From the NCBI GenBank assembly GCA_963755825.1, contig CAVWLA010000003.1, forward strand, positions 1,426,001-1,490,000: DNA of 64,000 nt, given 5' to 3'. Origin of the DNA: DATBQN01 sp963755825 (GTDB lineage: Bacteria > Acidobacteriota > Thermoanaerobaculia > Multivoradales > UBA5704). Shown here piece after piece: positions 27,411 through 35,366 of the stretch; position 1 is the first letter of the stretch, and the number at the start of each line of letters is the position of its first letter. The position numbers and the translations under genes are program-made. Under the pieces are notes generated by a model, which searched no databases, had not been told where the DNA came from, and worked only from the letters and a program-made list of their open reading frames with translations.

Positions 27411-28970
27411 ATGGCTGACAACCCTCTGACACGCACCAAACCGCTGAGCCTGCTGCTCGAGGAGGCGGCGGGCGATCACCGGCTGCGCCGCGTCCTCGGC
27501 CCGGTGCAGCTCTCGGCGCTGGGGGTCGGCGCCATCATCGGCACCGGCATCTTCGTCCTGACCGGCGTCGCGGCGCACGACAAGGCGGGCCCGGCGCTGA
27601 TGCTCTCCTTCGTCATCTCCGGCCTCGCCTGCGTCTTCGCCGCCCTCTGCTACGCCGAGTTCGCCTCGATGGTGCCGGTCGCCGGCTCCGCCTACACCTA
27701 CGCCTACGCCACGCTCGGCGAGCTGTTCGCCTGGATCATCGGCTGGGACCTGGTGCTCGAGTACGCGGTCGGATCGGCGACCGTGGCGAACGGCTGGTCG
27801 TACTACTTCCAAGACCTGATCGGCATCTTCGGCATCCACCTACCGAAGGTGTGGAGCTCGGCGCCGTTCGACTACGTCGGCCATCGCGTCGTGGCGACCG
27901 GCTCCTACTGCGACCTGCCGGCGATCGTCATCACCTTCATCATCGCCACCATCCTCGTCATCGGCATCAAGGAAAGCGCCAGCTTCAACGCCGGGATGGT
28001 CATCGTCAAGGTGTGCATCGTCTTCTTCGTCATCGTCGTCGGCGCCTTCTACGTCAACCCCGCCAACTGGCATCCGTTCGCGCCGTTCGGCCTCTCCGGC
28101 TTCTCCTTCTTCGGCAAGCCGGTGTGGGGCGCCCTCGGGGCCGGCGGCCAGCCCGTCGGCATGCTCGCCGGCGCCGCCGTCATCTTCTTCGCCTACATCG
28201 GCTTCGACTCGGTCTCGACGCACGCCGAGGAGGCCAAGAATCCGCAGCGGGACGTGCCGATCGGCATCATCACCTCGCTCGTCCTCTGCACCCTCCTCTA
28301 CATCGTCGTCTCCGCCGTGCTCACCGGCATGGTTCCCTACAACCAGATCGACATCAAGGCGCCGGTCTCGGCGGCCTTCGCCCACGTCGGCCTGCCCTGG
28401 GCGCAGTTCATCATCTCGCTCGGCGCGCTCACCGGCATCACCTCGGTGCTCCTGGTGATGATGCTGTCGCAGCCGCGCATCCTCCTGGCCATGGCGCGCG
28501 ACGGCCTGGTGCCGCCGGGCTTCTTCGGCGCCATCCACGACCGCTTCCGGACGCCCTGGAAGGCGACCATCCTGATGGGCGTCTGCGTCGCCGTAATGGG
28601 CGGCTTCCTGCCGCTGCGCTTCCTCGCCGAGCTGGTCAACATCGGCACGCTCCTCGCCTTCCTCATCGTCTGCGCCGCGGTCCTCATCATGCGCCGCACG
28701 CACCCCGAGGCGGCGCGGCCGTTCCGTGCTCCCTTCGTGCCGCTGACGCCGATCCTCGGCATCCTCCTCTGCCTGCTCCTCATGTTCTCGCTCGACCTCG
28801 GCAACTGGATCCGGCTCGCCGTCTGGCTGCTTCTCGGCTTCATCATCTACTTCGGCTACAGCCGGCATCACAGCGTCATGCACAATCAGGCGACGGCGAC
28901 CGAGGTCGCCTCGACCGGCGCCTCCGGCGCCGGCACGCTGCGCTCGCCGAACGATCCGCAGAACCGCTGA
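27411..28970 (+). CDS. APC-superfamily permease, cationic amino acid transporter-like
   Basis: 519 residues, 12-14 transmembrane helices. VGAIIGTGIFVLTGVAAHDKAGPA in helix 1, YAEFASMVPVAGSAYTYAY and FFAYIGFDSVSTHAEEAKNPQRDVP are typical of the bacterial CAT-like (YfnA-like) group of amino acid permeases. It lies directly behind another APC permease but differs strongly from it, so they probably have different substrates. GGAGG lies about ten bases before the ATG. Confidence 0.9.
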   Translation: MADNPLTRTKPLSLLLEEAAGDHRLRRVLGPVQLSALGVGAIIGTGIFVLTGVAAHDKAGPALMLSFVISGLACVFAALCYAEFASMVPVAGSAYTYAYATLGELFAWIIGWDLVLEYAVGSATVANGWSYYFQDLIGIFGIHLPKVWSSAPFDYVGHRVVATGSYCDLPAIVITFIIATILVIGIKESASFNAGMVIVKVCIVFFVIVVGAFYVNPANWHPFAPFGLSGFSFFGKPVWGALGAGGQPVGMLAGAAVIFFAYIGFDSVSTHAEEAKNPQRDVPIGIITSLVLCTLLYIVVSAVLTGMVPYNQIDIKAPVSAAFAHVGLPWAQFIISLGALTGITSVLLVMMLSQPRILLAMARDGLVPPGFFGAIHDRFRTPWKATILMGVCVAVMGGFLPLRFLAELVNIGTLLAFLIVCAAVLIMRRTHPEAARPFRAPFVPLTPILGILLCLLLMFSLDLGNWIRLAVWLLLGFIIYFGYSRHHSVMHNQATATEVASTGASGAGTLRSPNDPQNR

Positions 28971-28992
28971 TCCAGCCGGAAGGAACACCTGC

Positions 28993-29028
28993 GGCGCCCT
29001 CGCTCGCGCGAGGGCGCCGTTATTTTTT
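28993..29028 (+). terminator. Rho-independent terminator of the permease pair
   Basis: A perfect 11-bp stem (28993-29003 with 29008-29018, loop TCGC) is followed by GTTATTTTTT. It sits 22 bp past the second permease. The T-run overlaps the last codons of the convergent DUF4340 gene, whose stop TAA is at 29020-29022. Confidence 0.9.
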
Positions 29029-30597
29029 GCTGGCTGCGGCGGGAGCCGAGGAGGGCGGGACCGGCGGCGCGGCGCGCACCGCGGCGATCTGCTTCTCGAT
29101 GCCGGCGAGCTGGTCGGCGGGGAGGAGGAGGACGGCGTCGCGGCCGCCGGCGCGGGCGGGGACGCCGGCGGCGACCGCCGGGTAGAGCGTCAGCGTCTCG
29201 CTCGCGGTCCCAGACGCGCCCGCCGGGACCTGATCCTTGCCTCCCTGATCCTTGGCGGCCTTGAGGGCGATCGAGAGGAGCGGCCTGTCGAGCGGCGCGC
29301 CGAGCTGCTTCGCCTCGGCGGCGGAGACCAGCCGGATGGCCTTGGCGCCGGTCACCGCGAAGAGCAGATCGGAGACCGGCGTGTAGGGGATGGTGACGCT
29401 GCCGCGCCGCCAGTCGGTGCCGCTGCGGGTGAGCTCGACGGTGCCGGCGCCATCGGTGACGCGGGCGGAATCGACCTGATAGACCTGCAGGCCCGAGAGA
29501 GCCTTAGAGCGCCAGGCGTCGGCGCCGCGGCCGAGCGCGGCGGCGAGGCCGCCGGCGGGCGCTGTGAACACCGCGTCGCCGGAGCGGGCGTAGATCGACG
29601 GCGACGCCGCCGGGGGCGGCGACCCAGGAGCTCCGGGAGCCGGCGGCGCCGCCGGTGCGGCAGCCGCCGCCCCGCCCACCTCGAGGCGGAACGGCCGCGC
29701 CTCGCCGCGGAGCGCCGCCTCGACCGCCCCCCGCGGCGGCGCGAGCCCCATCTCCTGCGCGGTCGGCGGGGCCGCCGGGCCGGCGGCCGGGCCGTCGACG
29801 AAGCGGTCGGCGCGCAGGGTGGTGAGGTCGGTGAGGAGAGCCTCGACCAGGTCGCGGTCGGCGCGGTCGCGCAGAGCGGCGGGGCTCTCGATCCAGAAGT
29901 CGGCGCCGCGGCGGACGAGGACGACCTCGCCCGCGGGGCCGCTCACCGCGACGCGGTCGATGCGCTCGCGGTCGCCGTGGAAGATCTGCTTGTCGCGCCA
30001 CTCGCCCGGGTCGCGCTGGAGATTGCTGAGCACCGAGTCGGGGACGGCGTAGGCGGCGGCATCGCCGCCGACCGAGACCATCACCTCGCCGCTCGTCGGC
30101 ACCTTGGCGCCGAAGGAGAGCACCTTCTCCCCCTCGTCGGTCGCCAGGCGCACGGTGAGCTGCGGATGGTCGAGACCGAGCGCCCGGGGATCGGGATGGT
30201 CGATCGTCCGCTCCTTGGCGAGGCCGGCGAGCGACTCGGCGAGGCCGTCGACCGCGAGGCCGTCGGCGGAGGCGGCGAGCGGCCGCGTCATCTTCCAGAC
30301 ACCGGGCGGGCCGTCGTCCGGAGGCGCCGGAGCGCCCGGCTCGGCACCGAGGCCGGAGCCGCCGGAGCCGTCGGCGGCGGGCTTGGCGGCCGGCTTGCCG
30401 ACGCGCTCCAGATGCACCTCGCCGGTGCCGCCGCTCGCGATGGTGATCGCGGTCACCTGGTCCTTCTTCAGGTCGAAGAGCTTCTTGCCCTGCTTCGCCC
30501 GCTCGTCGCTGCCGGGGAGCTTCCGCTCGTAGAGGCCGACGAAGGCCGCCAGACCGCCGACGACGACGAAGAGGACGAGGAGCGTCCGCGGGCGCAC
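29020..30597 (-). CDS. DUF4340-domain protein of a Gld-like ABC operon
   Basis: 525 residues with one N-terminal membrane anchor (TLLVLFVVVGGLAAFVGLY) and a large extracytoplasmic part of repeated beta units such as LFDLKKDQVTAITI, DHPQLTVRLATDEGEKVLSFG and LSGLQVYQVDSARV, which is the DUF4340 pattern. It is the last gene of a four-gene operon, three bases after the GldG-like gene. In other bacteria DUF4340 proteins accompany such ABC systems, but their biochemical role is unknown. An Ala/Pro-rich low-complexity segment lies in the middle (near 29600-29660). Confidence 0.82.
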   Translation of the reverse strand: MRPRTLLVLFVVVGGLAAFVGLYERKLPGSDERAKQGKKLFDLKKDQVTAITIASGGTGEVHLERVGKPAAKPAADGSGGSGLGAEPGAPAPPDDGPPGVWKMTRPLAASADGLAVDGLAESLAGLAKERTIDHPDPRALGLDHPQLTVRLATDEGEKVLSFGAKVPTSGEVMVSVGGDAAAYAVPDSVLSNLQRDPGEWRDKQIFHGDRERIDRVAVSGPAGEVVLVRRGADFWIESPAALRDRADRDLVEALLTDLTTLRADRFVDGPAAGPAAPPTAQEMGLAPPRGAVEAALRGEARPFRLEVGGAAAAAPAAPPAPGAPGSPPPAASPSIYARSGDAVFTAPAGGLAAALGRGADAWRSKALSGLQVYQVDSARVTDGAGTVELTRSGTDWRRGSVTIPYTPVSDLLFAVTGAKAIRLVSAAEAKQLGAPLDRPLLSIALKAAKDQGGKDQVPAGASGTASETLTLYPAVAAGVPARAGGRDAVLLLPADQLAGIEKQIAAVRAAPPVPPSSAPAAASKK

Positions 30598-30600
30598 GGC

Positions 30601-32151
30601 CTACCGGCGCCTCCGGAAGTAGATCCAGACGCCGAGGACGACGCCGAAGCCCGGCAGCACGAGGAGCGCCAGCAGGTAGACCGCGCGCAGCTCGTTCTTG
30701 GCCAGCGAGAGGTGCACCTGCTCGGTCTTCTTCGGCGGGATGCCGAGGAGCGAATCGCGCTGCACCAGCCAGTCGAGGACGCTGGTGAGCATCACCGAGT
30801 TGCCGACGTTGGCCTGCAGGAGCTGGTTGTCGGCGAAGTCCGAGTCGCCGAAGACGGCGAGGCGCAGGCCGCTCGGGTTGGGCGGCGGCGGCGGCACCGG
30901 GCTGTCGGGATCGGCCGGCTTGTCGCTGCCGGGCGCCACCGCGACGGCGAGCGGCACCGGGCCGGGGATGTCGCGGGCGTCCTTCGACACCTTCTCGAGG
31001 TGCGCGATGTCGGTCTCCCCCCACCCCTCGGCGCTGGTCTCGACGAGCTGGGTGACGGCGAGCCCGGCGGGCGGCGTGCCCTTGGCGACCGAGCGCGCCA
31101 GGCTCACCAGAAGGGGCAGGTTGCCCTGCCGCAGCGAGCGGGTGACCGGGTGATCGCCGTAGTGGTTGGCGAAGATCGTCTCGGCGCCGAAGAAGGGGAG
31201 CGGGTTCGAGGGGTCGACGACGATGTCCTCGCCGACCTTGACGCCGTAGCCGCCCAGCCAGCCCTCGAGGCCGGTCGGCTGCAGGCCGGTCCCCGCCGCG
31301 CGGCCGAGGATCGGATCGAGGAGGACCAGCATGCGGCCGCCCTTCTTGAGGTACGCCGTGAAGCCGTCGATCTCCGGCTGCACGAAGCTCGCCTTGGGGC
31401 CGGCGACGATCAGCAGGTCGGTGCCGTCCGGCACCCCGGGCTTGCCCAGCGAGGCCCACTCCGAGAGGTCGAAGTTGTCGCGCCCGAGGATGTCCTCGAC
31501 GCCCGAGAGGCCGTGCGGGCCGCGGTCGTCGAGCGCCGCCTCGCCGTGGCCGGTGGTGAAGAGGATCTTCGGCTTGCGGCCAGCGGAGAGCTGCATCAAG
31601 GCGCCGGTGATGAGCTGCTCGCCCTTGAAGCCGGTCATCTCCGGCTTCTGCCCCATCTGCACCGCCGAGAAGTCGAGCTCGGCGAGCTCGTTGCTGTCGA
31701 GCACCCGGCGGTCCTTGGCCGTCGCGATGACTATTCCCGGCGTCGTCACCTGGTAGCGGGCGACCAGCTGCTGCGCCTCGACCGGGTTCTTCTCCGGATC
31801 GACCATCCGCACGTGGATGTGCGGCGACGCCGCGGCATAGCGGGAGAGGAGCTCGCGGACGGGCTGGTAGAGGTCGTCCTGCGGGCGCAGGAAGACCACC
31901 GCATCGACGTCGTGATCGAGGCGCTTGACCACCTCCCGGCTCTTCGCCGAGAGGGTGTAGAGGCGGCTCTGCGTCCAGTCGAAGCGCTGGTAGTACTTCC
32001 AGCCGAAATAGTTGACGAGGAGGAGGAGGGCGAGGACGAGGAGGACGCCGGCCGAGAGCGTGCCGGTCCGCACCAGGCGTTTTCTGGTGCCGCCGGCCGG
32101 CGTACGGCTGTCGCGGCCGGCGCCGCCGCGAGGATCTTCGGGGGTCGCCAT
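30601..32151 (-). CDS. GldG-like ABC transporter auxiliary protein
   Basis: About 516 residues. An N-terminal helix (TGTLSAGVLLVLALLLLVNYFGW) is followed by a large periplasmic part (SRLYTLSAKSREVVKRLD, YQVTTPGIVIATAKDRR, ILFTTGHGEAALDD, VPDGTDLLIVAGPKASF) and a C-terminal helix before the final YFRRRR. This is the GldG/ABC-auxiliary architecture. The ATG at 32151 with GGAGGT five bases upstream is preferred over an in-frame start four codons earlier. It sits between the permease gene and the DUF4340 gene in the same operon. Confidence 0.85.
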   Translation of the reverse strand: MATPEDPRGGAGRDSRTPAGGTRKRLVRTGTLSAGVLLVLALLLLVNYFGWKYYQRFDWTQSRLYTLSAKSREVVKRLDHDVDAVVFLRPQDDLYQPVRELLSRYAAASPHIHVRMVDPEKNPVEAQQLVARYQVTTPGIVIATAKDRRVLDSNELAELDFSAVQMGQKPEMTGFKGEQLITGALMQLSAGRKPKILFTTGHGEAALDDRGPHGLSGVEDILGRDNFDLSEWASLGKPGVPDGTDLLIVAGPKASFVQPEIDGFTAYLKKGGRMLVLLDPILGRAAGTGLQPTGLEGWLGGYGVKVGEDIVVDPSNPLPFFGAETIFANHYGDHPVTRSLRQGNLPLLVSLARSVAKGTPPAGLAVTQLVETSAEGWGETDIAHLEKVSKDARDIPGPVPLAVAVAPGSDKPADPDSPVPPPPPNPSGLRLAVFGDSDFADNQLLQANVGNSVMLTSVLDWLVQRDSLLGIPPKKTEQVHLSLAKNELRAVYLLALLVLPGFGVVLGVWIYFRRRR

Positions 32152-32153
32152 GG

Positions 32154-32894
32154 CTACCTCCACTTCCGATCTTCGAGCGCCCGCGCGGTGAGGAAGAGGA
32201 AGAAGAGCGTCACCGAGAGGTAGTAGACCAGGCGGCGCGAGTCGACGATCCCCTTGGCGAACTCGTCCATGTGGTCGAGGAGGTTGACGTAGCCGATGGC
32301 GCGCTTGGCGAGGTCGCCGTTGACCAGGTTCTCGAGGAAGCCGACGGCGAAGAGGAAGATGAGGAAGGCGAAGGTGATGATCGCCGCCACCAGCTGGTTC
32401 TTCGACATCGCCGAGGCGAAGAGGCCGACGGCGAGGAACATGGCGCCGATGCCCAGGATCCCCACGTAGCCGGCGGCGACCGGCCCCCAGTCGACGGTGT
32501 TGAAATGGGCGATCATGCCGGCGTAGGCGACCGTCGGCAGCCAGAGGAAGAGGTAGAAGCCGAGCGCCGCCAGGTACTTGCCGGCGACCACCTGGCCTTC
32601 GCTGACCGGCGCCGTCATCAGCACCTCGATCGAGCCGCTCTTGTACTCCTCGGAGAGGAGCCGCATGGTGAGCACCGGCAGCAGGAAGATGAGCGTCAGC
32701 CAGAAGAAGAGGGTGCCGCCGAAGAAGAGCGTCAGCGGCGGGCCGCCCGGCGAGCGCGGATCGTTGAGGAAGGAGATCACCAGCGTGAAGACGATGCCGT
32801 TGACCATGAGGAAGAAGAACAGCACGACGTAGGCGAGCGGCGAGAAGAAGTAGGCCCGCAGCTCGCGGGTGAAGGTCGCCCAGACGGCGCTCAT
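32154..32894 (-). CDS. ABC-2 type permease, GldF-like
   Basis: 246 residues with six predicted membrane helices. RELRAYFFSPLAYVVLFFFL and LTMRLLSEEYKSGSIEVLMTAPVSEGQVVAGKYLAAL are the characteristic ABC-2 membrane domain motifs. It pairs with the ATPase encoded just upstream, with a four-base ATGA overlap. Such systems are required for gliding in Bacteroidetes but occur widely in non-gliders, where the cargo is unknown. Confidence 0.88.
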   Translation of the reverse strand: MSAVWATFTRELRAYFFSPLAYVVLFFFLMVNGIVFTLVISFLNDPRSPGGPPLTLFFGGTLFFWLTLIFLLPVLTMRLLSEEYKSGSIEVLMTAPVSEGQVVAGKYLAALGFYLFLWLPTVAYAGMIAHFNTVDWGPVAAGYVGILGIGAMFLAVGLFASAMSKNQLVAAIITFAFLIFLFAVGFLENLVNGDLAKRAIGYVNLLDHMDEFAKGIVDSRRLVYYLSVTLFFLFLTARALEDRKWR

Positions 32895-33958
32895 CGCGAC
32901 ACCTCCGTGCTCACGTCCGCGCCGTCGCCGGAGTCGGCCGGCGCGTCCGACGCGGGAATCTCGGCCGCCATCCCGGCGGCGTCGCGGGTGGTCAGGCGCA
33001 CGAAGACGTCCTCGAGCGACGCCTTGGCGGCGTGGAGCTCGAGGAGCACCCAGCCGCGCTCGACCGCGGCGCGGAAGATGCCCTCGCGCGGATCGGCGCC
33101 GCGCGCGCACTCGACGAGAAAGGCTGCTTCGGTGTCGGCCTCGGCGGCGGGCGGGAGGACCGACGGCAGCCCGGCCTTGGCGGCCGGCCGCGCCTCGGGG
33201 CGCACCGCGGTCACCCCGGCGACTCGCGCCAGCGACTCGGCGGCATCGGGCGGCGGCGACTTGAGGATCACCGAGAAGGTCGGGCTCCCCACCCAGCTCT
33301 GCCGCAGCGTCTCCGGCGTCCCCTGGGCGATGATGCGGCCGCGGTCGATGATCAGCACGCGATCGCAGAGCAGCTCGACCTCGGGGAGGATGTGGGTGGA
33401 GAGCAGCAGCGTGCGCTCGCGGCCGAGCTCGCGGATCAGCTCGCGGATGGCGATGATCTGCTTGGGATCGAGGCCGACGGTTGGCTCGTCGAGGACGAGG
33501 ACGCTCGGCCGGTGGAGGATGGCGGTGGCGAGGCCGACGCGTTGGCGATAGCCCTTGGAGAGCGTGCCGATCACCTGGCCGCGGACGTCGTCGAGCAGGC
33601 AGCGCGAGAGCGCCTCGCCGATCCGCTGGCGCGCCGCGGCGCTCGGCAGCCCTTCCAGCCGCGCCCGGTAGGCGAGGTACTCCTCGACCCGCATCTCGGG
33701 GTAGAGGGCGACGTTCTCCGGCAGGTAGCCCACCTCGCGGCGGGCCTCGCGCGGCGCCTCAAAGAGATCCTTGCCGCCCACCGTCACCCGGCCGCTGGTC
33801 GGCGGCAGGAAGCCGGTGATCATGCGCAGGGTCGTCGTCTTGCCGGCGCCGTTGGGGCCGAGCATGCCGAGAATCTCGCGCTCGGCGGCGCGGAACGAGA
33901 TGCCATCGACGGCGGTGAAGTCGCCGTAGCGGCGGCTCAGGTCGAACGCTTCGATCAT
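32891..33958 (-). CDS. ABC transporter ATP-binding protein, GldA-like
   Basis: 355 residues. Walker A LGPNGAGKTTTLRM, Q-loop region VGYLPENVALYPEM, signature LSKGYRQRVGLA, Walker B VLVLDEPTVGLDP and the switch His in LLLSTHILPE are all intact. The last 120 residues form an accessory domain often seen in ABC-2 exporters. It is the first gene of the operon. The start ATG (33958) follows GAGGGATGAG. The 210 bp upstream has no gene. Confidence 0.93.
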   Translation of the reverse strand: MIEAFDLSRRYGDFTAVDGISFRAAEREILGMLGPNGAGKTTTLRMITGFLPPTSGRVTVGGKDLFEAPREARREVGYLPENVALYPEMRVEEYLAYRARLEGLPSAAARQRIGEALSRCLLDDVRGQVIGTLSKGYRQRVGLATAILHRPSVLVLDEPTVGLDPKQIIAIRELIRELGRERTLLLSTHILPEVELLCDRVLIIDRGRIIAQGTPETLRQSWVGSPTFSVILKSPPPDAAESLARVAGVTAVRPEARPAAKAGLPSVLPPAAEADTEAAFLVECARGADPREGIFRAAVERGWVLLELHAAKASLEDVFVRLTTRDAAGMAAEIPASDAPADSGDGADVSTEVSR

Positions 33959-34156
33959 CAGCTCATCCCTCGCGGAGCGGCCCGGGAGCGGCCCGCCCTC
34001 ATAGCAATCCGCATACCTCCCACACACCCCGAAAATCGCGCGCCGGGAGCGCGCGCGGACGGCCGGGAACCGGCCGGAAAGACGCCCTAGAGTATCTTGA
34101 TCCGCGCCACAATGGCGCCGCGCCGGCGTCCGCCGAGGCCGCCGCAGGGCCGATGC

Positions 34157-34168
34157 TATGCTGGCGGC
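34157..34168 (+). promoter_or_regulatory. Candidate leaderless promoter (TATGCT, 6-nt gap)
   Basis: TATGCT at 34157-34162, then GGCGGC and the ATG at 34169. No Shine-Dalgarno of the AGGAGG type is present. Confidence 0.4.
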
Positions 34169-34516
34169 ATGGCGGCTGACGAAGCGGACGAGCGGCGAGC
34201 GAGCGCGGCGAGAGCCGACAACACCAAGGGCATGAAGTCGGCGTACGAGCTGGCTCTCGAGCGCATGGAGAGCCAGGGCATCGAGCGCCCGCGCGAGGAG
34301 GCGCTGTCGCCGGCCGCGCGCGAAGCGGTCGCCGACGCCCGGCGCCAGGCGGAGGCCAAGCTCGCCGAGATCGAGATCCTCCACCGCGACCGCCTGAAGA
34401 CGATGTACGACCACACCCAGCGCGAGCAGGAGGAAGAGACCTACCTCCTCGAGCGCCGCCGCATCGAAGCCGAGCGCGACCGCAAGATCGAAAAGCTCCG
34501 CGCCGAGCGAGCTTAA
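34169..34516 (+). CDS. Small coiled-coil hypothetical protein, 115 aa
   Basis: A highly charged helical protein with a heptad pattern throughout the second half (ADARRQAEAKLAEIEILHRD, then REQEEETYLLERRRIEAERD and RDRKIEKLRAERA). No membrane part or cysteine. The role is unknown, and it could be a scaffold or RNA-associated protein. It ends with TAA immediately before the 40-bp palindrome array, whose first unit begins within a few bases of its stop. Confidence 0.72.
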   Translation: MAADEADERRASAARADNTKGMKSAYELALERMESQGIERPREEALSPAAREAVADARRQAEAKLAEIEILHRDRLKTMYDHTQREQEEETYLLERRRIEAERDRKIEKLRAERA

Positions 34517-34517
34517 G

Positions 34518-34860
34518 CCCCCGCCGCAACGAGGAAGAGCCGGGCTCTTCCCCCCTCCTCCGCCGTTAAGACGAAGGATTCGATCCTTCCTCACTCAGGC
34601 GGTTCAAATGGAGAAGAATCGGATCCTTCCTCTTATCGGCCGCCGCAACGAGGAAGATTCGAGTTCTTCCTCTTATCGGCCGCCGGAATGAGGAAGGAGT
34701 GGATTCTTCCTCGTATCGGCCGCTGGAATCAGGAAGAATCCGATTCTTCCTCATTGCGGCTGCGGGAATGAGGAAGAAATGGATTCTTCCTCGTCGCGGC
34801 CGCTGAAGTGAGGAAGAGACGGATTCTTCGCCATCACGGCCGGCGGTGTGAGGAAGAGGC
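34518..34860. repeat. Array of about nine degenerate 40-bp palindromic repeats
   Basis: Units begin near 34518, 34558, 34598, 34638, 34678, 34718, 34758, 34798 and 34838, mostly as GGCCGCYGGAATGAGGAAG followed by a mirror GATTCTTCCTC and a 4-6-base tail. Each contains an inverted repeat. In unit 1 the arms are GGAAGAGCC/GGCTCTTCC, in unit 2 GAAGGAT/ATCCTTC, in unit 6 AGGAAGAATC/GATTCTTCCT. The arms differ between units but remain complementary, which points to selection for the hairpin or palindrome. The array lies between two convergent genes and is AT-richer than its surroundings. A 40-bp period is not a multiple of three, so the open frame across it is not a gene. The roughly 95 bp from 34861 to 34955 holds only a small hairpin near 34910. 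Confidence 0.85.
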
Positions 34861-34955
34861 TGGTCGTGCCCTCGATCGTCGTCACCAATTCGGATCCTGT
34901 TGGCCGCTGCGGAGACGTCCCGCGGTCTCCGTGGCCTCATTTTCAGGTCAACCCC

Positions 34956-35318
34956 TCAGTACGGCATCTCCCGGTCCGCCAGCCCGAAGTGATGGCCGAG
35001 CTCGTGGACGACGGTGTCGCGGACCTGGCGGATGACGTCGAGGCGGTCGTGGCAGTGGCGCAGGATGGGGCCGCGGTAGATCGTCACGCGGTCGGGGAGC
35101 GACGAGTAGTAGGTGTCCCGCGCCGGCTGCGGCACGCCCTGGTAGAGGCCGAAGAGGGTCGTCCGCCGCGGATCGTGGCCGAGCGACTCGATCATCGCGG
35201 TCTCCGGCTCCTCCTCGACCATCACGGCGACGTTGTCGAGCAGGTCGGCGAACTCCTGCGGCAGGCCGTCGAGGGCCTGGGCGACGAGCGATTCGAACTC
35301 CTCGGGAGGGATGCGCAT
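34956..35318 (-). CDS. Minimal zincin metallopeptidase (Zincin_1/PF06262-like)
   Basis: 120 residues with the zinc motif VVHELGHHFGL near the C-terminus and the upstream family features FESLVAQALDGLPQEF and PDRVTIYRGPILRHC. This is the short 'metallopeptidase family protein' of unknown substrate, found in many Actinobacteria and Acidobacteria. The start ATG (35318) is fixed by the family N-terminus. TACGCT six bases upstream suggests a leaderless mRNA. Confidence 0.87.
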   Translation of the reverse strand: MRIPPEEFESLVAQALDGLPQEFADLLDNVAVMVEEEPETAMIESLGHDPRRTTLFGLYQGVPQPARDTYYSSLPDRVTIYRGPILRHCHDRLDVIRQVRDTVVHELGHHFGLADREMPY

Positions 35319-35324
35319 CGGCGT

Positions 35325-35330
35325 AGCGTA
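35325..35330 (-). promoter_or_regulatory. Candidate leaderless -10 box of the zincin gene
   Basis: Minus-strand TACGCT at 35330-35325, six bases before the ATG at 35318. The plus-strand GATAAT at 35353-35358 lies eight bases before the divergent ATG at 35367, so both genes of this pair may be leaderless. Confidence 0.38.
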
Positions 35331-35366
35331 CCGGAAGGCGGGGCCCGCGGCGGATAATCGGCCGCC

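Noticed and set aside
34518..34860. CRISPR array
   Set aside because: Units are contiguous and degenerate with no unique spacers, and no cas gene is present.
34566..34940. Open frame across the 40-bp repeat array on the minus strand
   Set aside because: The 40-bp period makes the frame cycle every three units, codon bias is unlike neighbouring genes and there is no ribosome-binding site. It is an open frame by chance in a palindromic repeat.
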